Positions 1 to 8,283 of a stretch of DNA of 64,000 nt are shown here, piece by piece. The position numbers and the translations under genes were made by a program. Origin of the DNA: BOKV01 sp049289295. GTDB lineage: Bacteria > Pseudomonadota > Alphaproteobacteria > Rhizobiales > Rhizobiaceae. The notes under the pieces are model-generated. The model saw only the letters and a program-made list of their open reading frames with translations, was not told the origin of the DNA and did no database searches. Numbering within the stretch: position 1 is the stretch's first letter; the number at the start of each line of letters is the position of its first letter. Where the stretch lies: the NCBI GenBank assembly GCA_049289295.1, contig JBATLL010000070.1, positions 1 to 64,000 on the forward strand, written 5' to 3'.

Positions 1-1560
1 TCCCAGCGGGTCCATCTTGTAGCCGGTGACTTTCGTGGACATCGGCATGAAGACAACCGAGTGGGCGATCGTTGCCCATGGTGCTTCGCGCTTGAACACG
101 ACCTGCGCTTCTTCGTAGAGCTTGGTGCGTTCTGCCTGGTCCGAAACCTGCTTGGCCTTGTTGGTCAGGTCGTCGAATTCCTGGTTGCACCACTGCGCAC
201 GGTTGGAGCCGCCGACCGCCGAGCAGGACAGCAGTACTGCAAGGAAGTTGTCCGGATCGCCATTGTCGCCGGTCCAGCCCAGAAGGACAGCACCGTCACG
301 CTTCACGTCCTTGGAAAGCTTGAGATACTCGCCCCACTCATAGGAAGTGATCTCCACTTCGACGCCTACCGCCGCGAAGTCCGCCTGGATCAGTTCAGCC
401 ATGCGGCGTGCATTCGGGTTGTAGGGACGAGCAACCGGCATGGCCCAGATTTTCATCTTGAGGCCGGACACGCCTGCATCTGCAAGCATCTTCTTGGCTG
501 CTTCCGGATCGTAGGAATCGTCCTGGATCGCGTCGTTATAGGACCACATGGTTGGCGGGATCGGGTTCTTTGCCGCCTTGCCTGCGCCCTGGAACACAGC
601 GTCGAGTATCGCCTGCTTGTTGATCGCCATGTTGAGCGCCTTGCGCACATTGACGTTGTCGAACGGCGCCTGCTGCGTGTTGTAGGCGAGGTAGCCGACA
701 TTGAGGCCTTCCTGTTCCAGTACCTGCAGGTTTGGATCGGCCTTCAGGCCATCCAGGTCTGCCGGATTCGGATAGGGTGCCACATGGCATTCGCCGGCCT
801 TCAGCTTCTGCATGCGCACGGAGTTGTCGGTAGTGATGGCAAAGACGAGATCGTCGATTGGCTGCTTGCCATTCCAGTAGTCCGGATTTGCCTTGTAGCG
901 AATGACTGCGTCCTTCTGGTAGGCAACGAACTGGAATGGTCCGGTACCCACTGGTGACTGGTTGAGGTCCGCCTGCTTGCCATCAGCAGCGAGCTTGTCG
1001 GCATATTCCTTTGAAACGATGGACGCAAAATCCATCGCAAGGTTCGCGATCATCGGAGATTCGGGCCGGTTCAGGACGAACTTGACCGTCATGTCGTCAA
1101 CCTTGGCGATTTCCTTGATCAGGGCCGGCATGTCCATGCCGTTGAAATATTCCCATGCAGTGCCTTCGACATACTTGTTGAACGGGTTGTCTTCCTTGAG
1201 CTGGCGCTCGAAGGAGAAAACCACATCGTCTGCGTTGAAGTCGCGGCTTGGTGTGAATGTTTCGGTCGTGTGGAACTTCACGCCGGCGCGAAGCTTGAAT
1301 GTGTATTCAAGTCCGTCTTCCGAAACAGACCAGCTCTCTGCAAGTCCCGGAATGATGGTCGTGGTGCCGCGGTCAAACTCGACCAGGCGGTTGTAGACTG
1401 GGCGCGAAGACGCGTTGAAAGTCGTTCCTGCGGTATAGAGCGCCGGGTCGAAACCTTCCGGCGAGCCTTCCGAGCAGTAAACGAGCGTCTTCGACTGGGC
1501 TGCCGTTGCCAGACCGCTAACAAGAATGGTCGTGGCAAGAAGCTTGGCCAACGTTTTCAT
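1..1560 (-). CDS. ABC transporter solute-binding protein, family 5 (dipeptide/DppA-like), 3' end outside window
   Basis: Periplasmic binding protein of a peptide-type ABC importer (SBP_bac_5 family). The minus-strand frame opens with ATG at 1560, preceded by a strong Shine-Dalgarno (GGAGG, 7 bases upstream). It begins with a Sec signal peptide (MKTLAKLLATTILVSGLATA) and then the DppA-like start LVYCSEGSPEGFDPALY; further on it has GTGPFQFVAYQKDAVI and, near the end, GWTGDNGDPDNF. About 520 residues are present and the visible end, YKMDPLG, matches the extreme C-terminus of DppA proteins, so only a few residues are missing. Permease and ATPase genes would lie before position 1 if this is a dpp operon. 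Substrate (dipeptide, haem or other) cannot be fixed from sequence. Confidence 0.93.
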   Translation of the reverse strand, partial: MKTLAKLLATTILVSGLATAAQSKTLVYCSEGSPEGFDPALYTAGTTFNASSRPVYNRLVEFDRGTTTIIPGLAESWSVSEDGLEYTFKLRAGVKFHTTETFTPSRDFNADDVVFSFERQLKEDNPFNKYVEGTAWEYFNGMDMPALIKEIAKVDDMTVKFVLNRPESPMIANLAMDFASIVSKEYADKLAADGKQADLNQSPVGTGPFQFVAYQKDAVIRYKANPDYWNGKQPIDDLVFAITTDNSVRMQKLKAGECHVAPYPNPADLDGLKADPNLQVLEQEGLNVGYLAYNTQQAPFDNVNVRKALNMAINKQAILDAVFQGAGKAAKNPIPPTMWSYNDAIQDDSYDPEAAKKMLADAGVSGLKMKIWAMPVARPYNPNARRMAELIQADFAAVGVEVEITSYEWGEYLKLSKDVKRDGAVLLGWTGDNGDPDNFLAVLLSCSAVGGSNRAQWCNQEFDDLTNKAKQVSDQAERTKLYEEAQVVFKREAPWATIAHSVVFMPMSTKVTGYKMDPLG

Positions 1561-1782
1561 GGATATCCTCCTTGGTTGTTACGGAGCCTGACCACTGGCA
1601 ATGAAGCCGTTCCCTTTTCGGCCAGTCTCCTTGCCTCCAGACAAGTTCAAATGGATTGAAAAGGCAACAGGCATTTTTCGTTTATGCCGATTTCCCGGTC
1701 ATCACCGGACAAATGGCATGGTCAGGAAGCAGTCCCGTTCAGCATGTCAAATGCAGCACAATCGGCACGGATTCGATCACAA

Positions 1783-2517
1783 TCAGCGAATGGCAAAGGC
1801 GCGCAGATATTCATAGTCGTCTCGCACCGCGTCGGCGATTTCCGCCAGATGGCGCGGCAACTCCTCAGTTGTCTGGTCGGGCGGCGCAAATCCGGTGGAT
1901 TTCCAGATCGCATCATACCAGTGCCGTCCCCATATACCGTCCTCGGGCGCCGGTCCAGGTTTCCAGGTCAGCATGGCAGGTGTGAAGCCGATACCGAGCG
2001 CCTCGCAAAGGCCGCGCAGGGTGGCGGCGGGGTTTTCGCGAATATCAGTTGAATCAACAACCGGAGGGGCATGGCCGAGCCGGTCAGCTTCGCGTTCGAA
2101 AAGCTGCCGCTGCATTCTCAGCCCGATATCTTCCGCGCCGACCTGCTCATGCTTGCGCACATAGCTGGCCAGCACACGCTCCGGCGACCTGATCAGAAAG
2201 GCATTGACGAGTTGCGATATGAAGCCCGTATCAAATTGCGGCAGCATGTGATGGGTCATGTGCTTCTGGTAGAAAACACGCTTGCCGTCCCCTGGTGGCG
2301 CGAGGCACGCCTGCGCGACAGCACCGGCATCGGCGATTCCGTCAAGTATCACTTCCTCCCGCATGGGGTGGGCCAGGCCCGTTGCTGCAAGATAGGCCGC
2401 ATAGAACGGCTCATCCCAGACCTGCGTGTCGGGTCTTTGCGCAAAACTGCGCATCATCGCCGTGGACAGATTCCTGGGGCCTGACCACATCGCCAGGATC
2501 ATTTTATCGTGATTCAT
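1783..2517 (-). CDS. sulfotransferase-like P-loop protein
   Basis: A 244-residue cytosolic protein starting MNHDKMILAMWSGPRNLSTA. The glycine-rich GPRNLST segment right after the first beta-strand resembles the PAPS-binding loop of the sulfotransferase fold, and the downstream WDEPFYAAYL segment is typical of the bacterial sulfotransferase family whose domain is also found in some plant aminotransferase-like proteins. I chose ATG 2517 because AGGAAA lies 6-11 bases upstream and the P-loop strand begins immediately after; an upstream in-frame start at 2571 would add unrelated residues. It is divergent from preT across a 172-base gap that holds a TetR-type palindrome, so it could share that control. 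Substrate is unknown and no sulfated product pathway is visible nearby. Confidence 0.75.
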   Translation of the reverse strand: MNHDKMILAMWSGPRNLSTAMMRSFAQRPDTQVWDEPFYAAYLAATGLAHPMREEVILDGIADAGAVAQACLAPPGDGKRVFYQKHMTHHMLPQFDTGFISQLVNAFLIRSPERVLASYVRKHEQVGAEDIGLRMQRQLFEREADRLGHAPPVVDSTDIRENPAATLRGLCEALGIGFTPAMLTWKPGPAPEDGIWGRHWYDAIWKSTGFAPPDQTTEELPRHLAEIADAVRDDYEYLRAFAIR

Positions 2518-2598
2518 CGGGTGTTTCCTGTTCGCAGGGTGAACCCTTGCCATATCGCAGCGCCGTTGCAAGCGTCTTGAGCGATCACGAAAATCAAA

Positions 2599-2620
2599 AA
2601 TTTTACCAATTGATAAAATT
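2599..2620. promoter_or_regulatory. RutR/TetR-type palindromic operator upstream of preTA
   Basis: The inverted repeat has core half-sites TTTACCAA and TTGATAAA, symmetric at all but one base pair and flanked by A/T pairs. It lies 70-90 bases before the preT start and between preT and the divergent sulfotransferase gene. The same core (TTTACC-N4-GGTAAA) recurs at 10528-10543 beside the RutR-like regulator gene, which makes it a likely binding site for that regulator. The match between the two sites is seen directly; the binding is inferred. Confidence 0.7.
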
Positions 2621-2689
2621 ATTCGCTTGCGCTACGTTTTCATCACGCACCGTGCTGGGTGTGCAGAATGTCCGCAGGAGGAGGCAGAC

Positions 2690-4033
2690 ATGCCTGAAGG
2701 CCGTTTGAAGCAAGGTATTGCGCCAGCCAGGCTGGGCAAGGCGGAATACAGGGACAATTTCTCCGATCTTCATCCGCCGCTCGATCCGCATGAGGCGGTG
2801 GTGGCGGCTGATCGCTGTTACTACTGTCATGATGCACCCTGCATGACGGCATGTCCCACATCGATAGATATTCCGCTTTTCATTCGCCAGATCGCGACGG
2901 GAAACCCGCTCGGCTCGGCCAAGACCATTTTCGATCAGAACATCCTTGGCGGCATGTGCGCCCGTGTCTGTCCCACAGAAACACTCTGCGAGCAGGCATG
3001 CGTTCGCGAGAAGGCTGAGGGCAAGCCGGTCGATATCGGCCGCCTGCAACGCTACGCCACCGATCTGGCCATGAGCTCCGGGAAACAGTTCTACAAGCGG
3101 GCAGCAAGCACCGGCAAGACCGTTGCAGTTGTCGGAGCCGGTCCAGCCGGTCTTGCCTGCGCGCATCGCCTGTCCATGCATGGACACAAGGTCGAGATAT
3201 TCGACGCGCGCAAGAAGTCAGGCGGCCTCAACGAATACGGGATCGCCGCCTACAAGACAGTTGACGAATTCGCCCAGGCAGAGGTCGACTATGTCACCGC
3301 TATCGGCGGCATGAAGATCAGCAAGGGCAAGAAACTCGGCAAAGACTTCACGCTTGCCGATCTGCAGAAGAAGTTCGACGCCGTGTTTCTCGGCATGGGG
3401 CTTTCCGGTGTGAACGCGCTCGGTGCCAAGGGCGAAAAGGCCGAAGGCGTTGCCGATGCGATCGAATTCATCGCTGATCTGCGTCAGGCAAGTGATCTTT
3501 CAAAGGTGCCGGTAGGTCGGCGGGTTGTTGTCATTGGCGGAGGCATGACCGCCATCGACTGTGCCGTACAGGCGCGCCTACTGGGCGCGGAGGAAGTGAC
3601 CATCTGTTACCGGCGCGGCAAGGAGGCGATGAAGGCATCCGAGTTCGAGCAGGACCTGGCAACTTCAAAGGGTGTTTCCATCCGCCATTGGCTCCAGCCG
3701 GTCAGGATCGTGTCCGAGGGTGGCAAACTGTCCGGCATCACGCTCGAATACACAGCCGAAAAGAAGGGCAAGCTGTCTGGAACCGGAGAAACCGTCACCA
3801 TCGCAGCCGATCAGGTCTTCAAGGCGATTGGCCAGACACTTGGCGCTGGCGATATCGGCAAGTCCGGCCCGAAAATCGACAAGGGCAAGATCAAGGTCGA
3901 TGAAGAGGGCCGCACCAGCATCAAGGGAGTCTGGGCCGGTGGCGACTGTGCTTCGGGGGGCGATGATCTCACAGTGTCTGCAGTAGCGATGGGCAGGGAC
4001 GCTGCGGAAAGCATCAACAAGGCGCTTTCGTGA
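2690..4033 (+). CDS. preT: NAD-dependent dihydropyrimidine dehydrogenase subunit PreT
   Basis: Flavoprotein subunit of dihydropyrimidine dehydrogenase, which passes electrons between NAD(P)H and the PreA subunit for reduction of uracil and thymine, the first step of reductive pyrimidine degradation. At 447 residues it has the glutamate-synthase small-subunit-like layout: an N-terminal domain with two cysteine clusters (CYYCHDAPCMTAC and CARVCPTETLCEQAC) for [4Fe-4S] centres, then a FAD-binding Rossmann motif (VVGAGPAGLACAHRL) and an NAD-binding one (VVIGGGMTAIDC). The start at 2690 follows GGAGGAGG by about 7 bases; the longer in-frame form from 2627 would read through the promoter region. 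preA follows after 128 bases. Confidence 0.95.
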   Translation: MPEGRLKQGIAPARLGKAEYRDNFSDLHPPLDPHEAVVAADRCYYCHDAPCMTACPTSIDIPLFIRQIATGNPLGSAKTIFDQNILGGMCARVCPTETLCEQACVREKAEGKPVDIGRLQRYATDLAMSSGKQFYKRAASTGKTVAVVGAGPAGLACAHRLSMHGHKVEIFDARKKSGGLNEYGIAAYKTVDEFAQAEVDYVTAIGGMKISKGKKLGKDFTLADLQKKFDAVFLGMGLSGVNALGAKGEKAEGVADAIEFIADLRQASDLSKVPVGRRVVVIGGGMTAIDCAVQARLLGAEEVTICYRRGKEAMKASEFEQDLATSKGVSIRHWLQPVRIVSEGGKLSGITLEYTAEKKGKLSGTGETVTIAADQVFKAIGQTLGAGDIGKSGPKIDKGKIKVDEEGRTSIKGVWAGGDCASGGDDLTVSAVAMGRDAAESINKALS

Positions 4034-4161
4034 TGCGGATCGATCACGCAAGGACATGCCGGGAATTGGAATCGACGCGCCCTGACGTGAACTGAACCCG
4101 ATGTGGCGCACGCACAGTGCGCGGGTCAGGCGCGATCAGGCGGAATAACGGGAGTAGGATC

Positions 4162-5466
4162 ATGGCAGATATTCGGAACGATTTCATCGGAATCAAGTCG
4201 CCCAATCCGTTCTGGCTGGCGTCGGCTCCGCCGACTGACAAAGAATACAATGTCCGCCGTGCCTTCGAGGCGGGGTGGGGCGGTGTCGTCTGGAAAACCC
4301 TTGGCGAGGAAGGACCTCCGGTCGTCAACGTGAATGGCCCGCGCTATGGCGCGATCTGGGGCGCAGACAGGCGGCTTCTCGGACTGAACAATATAGAGCT
4401 GATCACCGATCGCCCGCTGGAAGTGAACCTTCGCGAGATTAAGGCGGTGAAACGCGATTATCCAGACCGGGCATTGATCGCTTCGATCATGGTTCCATGT
4501 GAGGAAAAGGCCTGGAAGGCGATCCTGCCGCATGTCGAGGAAACGGGCTGCGACGGTATCGAACTCAATTTCGGCTGTCCGCATGGCATGTCCGAGCGCG
4601 GCATGGGTTCAGCAGTCGGCCAGGTGCCGGAATATATCGAGATGGTTGCACGGTGGTGCAAGGCGAACACCCGCATGCCGGTGATCGTCAAACTGACACC
4701 GAACATCACTGACATTCGCTATCCTGCGCGTGCGGCCAAATCCGGTGGGGCGGATGCGGTATCGCTGATCAACACGATTTCATCGATCACATCGGTCAAT
4801 CTGGACAATTTCTCTCCTGAACCCAGCATCGATGGCAAGGGCTCTCACGGCGGCTATTGCGGTCCTGCAGTCAAGCCGATTGCGCTCAACATGATTGCGG
4901 AAATTGCACGCGATCCCCAGACACGCGGCATGCCGATCTCCGGTATTGGCGGTGTCACCACATGGCGCGACGCCGCCGAGTTCCTGGCACTGGGAGCTGG
5001 CAATGTGCAGGTGTGCACGGCGGCTATGACCTATGGCTTCAAGATCGTCCAGGAGATGATCGAAGGCCTCAAGGTGTGGATGGATTCCAACGGACACCGC
5101 ACCCTTGCCGACTTTCAGGGTCGTGCCGTGCCAAACGTGACCGACTGGCAGTATCTCAATCTGAACTACATTGCCAAGGCCAACATCAATCAGGACCTCT
5201 GCATCAATTGTGGCCGCTGCTACGCCGCATGCGAGGACACTTCGCACCAGGCAATTGCCATGTCTGCGGACCGGGTCTTTACCGTCAAGGACGAGGAATG
5301 CGTGGCCTGTAACCTGTGCGTCAATGTCTGCCCGGTCGAAGGGTGCATCACGATGGAACCGATGAAGGTTGGAGCCGTCGATCCAAGAACCGGACGCAAG
5401 GTTTCGAAGAAATACGCGAACTGGACCGAGCATCCGAACAACCCGTCACGGGTCGCGGCCGAGTAA
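4162..5466 (+). CDS. preA: NAD-dependent dihydropyrimidine dehydrogenase subunit PreA
   Basis: Catalytic FMN subunit partnering PreT; reduces uracil/thymine to the dihydro forms in the cytosol. The 434-residue protein has a dihydroorotate-dehydrogenase-like TIM barrel (IELNFGCPHGMSERGMGSAV, PISGIGGVTTW) and a C-terminal ferredoxin domain with two [4Fe-4S] motifs (CINCGRCYAAC and CVACNLCVNVCPVEGC). Length and domain order are those of bacterial PreA. The ATG at 4162 follows GGAGTAGG. Dihydropyrimidinase and the amidohydrolase for the next two steps lie about 7-8 kb downstream in a separate operon with the same operator type. Confidence 0.96.
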   Translation: MADIRNDFIGIKSPNPFWLASAPPTDKEYNVRRAFEAGWGGVVWKTLGEEGPPVVNVNGPRYGAIWGADRRLLGLNNIELITDRPLEVNLREIKAVKRDYPDRALIASIMVPCEEKAWKAILPHVEETGCDGIELNFGCPHGMSERGMGSAVGQVPEYIEMVARWCKANTRMPVIVKLTPNITDIRYPARAAKSGGADAVSLINTISSITSVNLDNFSPEPSIDGKGSHGGYCGPAVKPIALNMIAEIARDPQTRGMPISGIGGVTTWRDAAEFLALGAGNVQVCTAAMTYGFKIVQEMIEGLKVWMDSNGHRTLADFQGRAVPNVTDWQYLNLNYIAKANINQDLCINCGRCYAACEDTSHQAIAMSADRVFTVKDEECVACNLCVNVCPVEGCITMEPMKVGAVDPRTGRKVSKKYANWTEHPNNPSRVAAE

Positions 5467-5712
5467 CCAGCCCAGCAAGGGTTTCCTCCCGGAGAAACGG
5501 GGCTGTGGCGAGTATTGCCCGGCCCCGTCTTTCTTTTCAGGCTAGCCGGCCTGTTCGAGCCGCTCACCCATCCGCTGCTCGATGCACCGCGAAAGTCAGC
5601 GGTTTCCACAAACAGTTCTGCGTGCCACAACTGCGTACGGGTCGCTACCGCCTCAGCATTTGACTGCAGCTCACACACGGGCACCAAACGGGAATTCCGG
5701 GAATCATTCTGC

Positions 5713-6645
5713 ATGACGAAAACCGACGCACATAACCAGCCCCGACACCCGCTTGCTACTGGCAGGGAGAAACTGCTGGGTCACCTGGCGATGCTGCTGT
5801 TTGCCGCCCTCATCGCTGGTTCATTCTCGATCGGTCACAAGGCTGCGCCCTATATCGGCGCTGCAGCGCTCAACGCGGTGCGCTTTGCGCTTGGGACAGG
5901 CCTGATGGCTGCGCTGCTGTACATCGTCAATCGTCCGGCAATCAGGCCACCAGAAAGCCTTTGGCGCTTCATTGTGCTGGGAGGGCTGATGGCGAGCTAT
6001 TTCGTACTCATGTTCGTGGCGCTGAGGATCTCAAATCCCGTTTCAACCGGCGCTATGTTCACCCTGATCCCGCTGATGAGCGCTGGCTTTGGCTGGTTCT
6101 TCCTTAGGCAGGTTACCCGTCCAGTTGTCTTCCTCAGCCTGCTCGTCGCAGCCGCAGGTGCCGTCTGGGTGATCTTTCGCGCCGACATTTCGGCCATTCT
6201 CGCTTTCGATATCGGTCGCGGTGAATCGATTTTCTTTGCTGGTTGTGTGGCGCATGCCGCCTACGCCCCGCTCGTGCGAAAATTCAATCGCGGCGAACCG
6301 GTGATGCAGTTCACCGTCTATACGCTCGCTGCAACCACCGTATGGATTTTGCTGGTCGCAGGCCCGCAACTCGTCACGACGGATTTCGCTTCCCTGCCAC
6401 CGATCGTGTGGCTCGCCATCGCCTATCTCGCCATCTTTACAACTGCTGGAACCTTCTTCCTGTTGCAGTTTGCCTCCCTGCGCCTGCCAGCGTCCAAGGT
6501 GCTGGCCTACGGCTATCTCACGCCCTCCTTCATCATCCTGATCGAGGGAACGGTAGGCCATGGATGGGCGGGCCTTCCGGTCATTGCCGGAGCGCTACTG
6601 ACTGCCTGTGCACTTCTCGTGATGGCATTCGCTCCGGATGCATGA
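5713..6645 (+). CDS. DMT superfamily (EamA) permease
   Basis: Integral membrane protein of 310 residues with about ten hydrophobic segments in two homologous halves, the layout of EamA drug/metabolite transporters. The first helix begins around LLGHLAMLLFAALIAGS and the repeat half around ESIFFAGCVAHAAYAPL. ATG 5713 was chosen because the reading frame upstream is not membrane-like and the family normally starts just before the first helix; the ribosome site is weak. It lies 246 bases after preA, with no clear promoter or terminator recognised in the gap, so it may be in or near the preTA transcription unit and could export or import a pyrimidine-pathway compound. That is inference; the family is very broad. 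Confidence 0.85.
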   Translation: MTKTDAHNQPRHPLATGREKLLGHLAMLLFAALIAGSFSIGHKAAPYIGAAALNAVRFALGTGLMAALLYIVNRPAIRPPESLWRFIVLGGLMASYFVLMFVALRISNPVSTGAMFTLIPLMSAGFGWFFLRQVTRPVVFLSLLVAAAGAVWVIFRADISAILAFDIGRGESIFFAGCVAHAAYAPLVRKFNRGEPVMQFTVYTLAATTVWILLVAGPQLVTTDFASLPPIVWLAIAYLAIFTTAGTFFLLQFASLRLPASKVLAYGYLTPSFIILIEGTVGHGWAGLPVIAGALLTACALLVMAFAPDA

Positions 6646-6774
6646 TCCACAGGCATGAAGTACTGAGGCGCAATCCGGCCTTGCCGGTTGCACTGGCGCT
6701 TTTCCTTTGCGCGAAAATGTCATTTAATCACGCCACGGAAAACTGATGCCGTTCTGATAACCAGGGAGTTCACG

Positions 6775-8283
6775 ATGAAGGACATGAAAACAGTTCTGAA
6801 AACGGTTGCATTGGCAGCCATGATGGGCACGTCGCTATCTGCCGTCGCCTATGCCGAAGCAGTCAAGGTCACCTTCGCACTGGTGAACGACATCTACGAA
6901 ATGGATGAATCACGCGGACAGGGTGGATTTCCCCGGCTCGCGGCCGCGATCAAGCAGGAACGCGCAGCCAACCCGAACACGATGGTCGTGAATGCCGGTG
7001 ACCTCATATCGCCCTCCTTGCTTTCAGGTCTCAATCAGGGCGAACACATGATCGTCCTGTCGAACATGATTGGCACCGACGTGATGACGCCGGGCAATCA
7101 CGAGTTCGATTTCGGCAAGGATGTTGCGTTCCAGCGCATGAAGGAATCGAAGTTTCCCTGGATCGCATCCAACATGACCAATGCCGATGGCTCGGCGGTC
7201 GATGGCATTGCCGCGACGATGATGAAGGAAGTCTCGGGCGTCAAGATCGGCTTTGTCGGACTTGCCGAGGAGACCACCGCCGAACTCTCCAGCCCGGGCG
7301 ACCTGAAATTCCTGCCGGCAATCGAGAGCGCCAGCGCGAAGGCGAAGGAATTGCGCGAAGCCGGTGCCGATTTCATCGTCGCGATCAACCACAACACACG
7401 TGACAAGGCGGAAGGCCTCATTGCGGCAGGTGCCGCAGACCTGGTCCTGAACGGGCACAATCACGATCTGTGGATTTTCTACAATGGTCGTGGCGCGGCG
7501 ATGGAATCGCAGTCGGATGCCTATCAGATCGGCGTGGTCGACGTGAACTTCGATGTTGGCGAGAAGGATGGCAAGCGCACCGTCAAGTGGTCACCGGCTT
7601 TCAGGATCCATGATTCCTCGCAACTCACCCCGGACGCCGAGGTAGCTGCCAAGGTTGCGGAGTATAATGGCATCCTCGACAAGGAGCTTTCCGTCGAGCT
7701 TGGCAAGACCACAATCGAACTTGATAGCCGCAAGGCTTCCGTTCGTGGCATGGAAACCGGAATGGGCAATCTCGTTGCCGATGGCATGCGCAAGGCTGTG
7801 GGTGCGGACATCGCCATCACCAATGGCGGCGGTATTCGCGGGGATCGTACCTATGATGCCGGAACGGTGCTGACTCGCAAGGACATCCTGTCCGAGCTTC
7901 CGTTCGGCAACAAGACCCTGATGCTGGAACTGTCAGGTGCGGACGTGAAGGAAGCGCTGGAAAATGGCGTCAGCCAGATTGAAAAGGGCGCAGGACGTTT
8001 TCCGCAGGTTTCCGGCCTGACTTTCACGGTTGATCAGACCAAGCCGGCAGGCGAACGGGTCATGGACATCATGGTCAACGGTACCGCTCTCGACATGGCA
8101 GCCAGCTACAAGGTTGCCACCAACGACTACATGGCGCGCGGCGGTGACGGCTATGCGGTCCTCAGGAAGGGCAAGCTTCTGGTCAATGCCGAGTCTGCCA
8201 AGCTGATGGCCAATGACGTCATGTCCTATGTTCGCGAGCTGGGTGAGGTAACGGGGTTTGAACCACGCATTACCCTCAAGTGA
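6775..8283 (+). CDS. periplasmic bifunctional metallophosphatase/5'-nucleotidase
   Basis: Secreted nucleotidase (502 residues) expected to dephosphorylate nucleotides in the periplasm so the nucleoside can be imported. It has a signal peptide (hydrophobic VALAAMMGTSLSAVAYA, cleavage after AYA), an N-terminal calcineurin-like domain with AGDLISPSLL, GNHEFDFG and NGHNHDLW, and a C-terminal 5'-nucleotidase domain with TNGGGIRGD and DYMARGGDGY. The first metal motif is NDIY where the family usually has D-x-H, so one first-shell histidine is apparently replaced by tyrosine. The start at 6775 follows GGGAG; a second ATG three codons in is possible. It follows the DMT permease by 129 bases and converges on the MFS gene, overlapping it by 8 bases. 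Confidence 0.88.
   Translation: MKDMKTVLKTVALAAMMGTSLSAVAYAEAVKVTFALVNDIYEMDESRGQGGFPRLAAAIKQERAANPNTMVVNAGDLISPSLLSGLNQGEHMIVLSNMIGTDVMTPGNHEFDFGKDVAFQRMKESKFPWIASNMTNADGSAVDGIAATMMKEVSGVKIGFVGLAEETTAELSSPGDLKFLPAIESASAKAKELREAGADFIVAINHNTRDKAEGLIAAGAADLVLNGHNHDLWIFYNGRGAAMESQSDAYQIGVVDVNFDVGEKDGKRTVKWSPAFRIHDSSQLTPDAEVAAKVAEYNGILDKELSVELGKTTIELDSRKASVRGMETGMGNLVADGMRKAVGADIAITNGGGIRGDRTYDAGTVLTRKDILSELPFGNKTLMLELSGADVKEALENGVSQIEKGAGRFPQVSGLTFTVDQTKPAGERVMDIMVNGTALDMAASYKVATNDYMARGGDGYAVLRKGKLLVNAESAKLMANDVMSYVRELGEVTGFEPRITLK

Noticed and set aside
5467..5530. Nested inverted repeats after preA (CAGCCC...GGGCTG enclosing GTTTC...GAAAC)
   Set aside because: Stems are short and the loop long, and no T-run follows, so I did not call a terminator or riboswitch.
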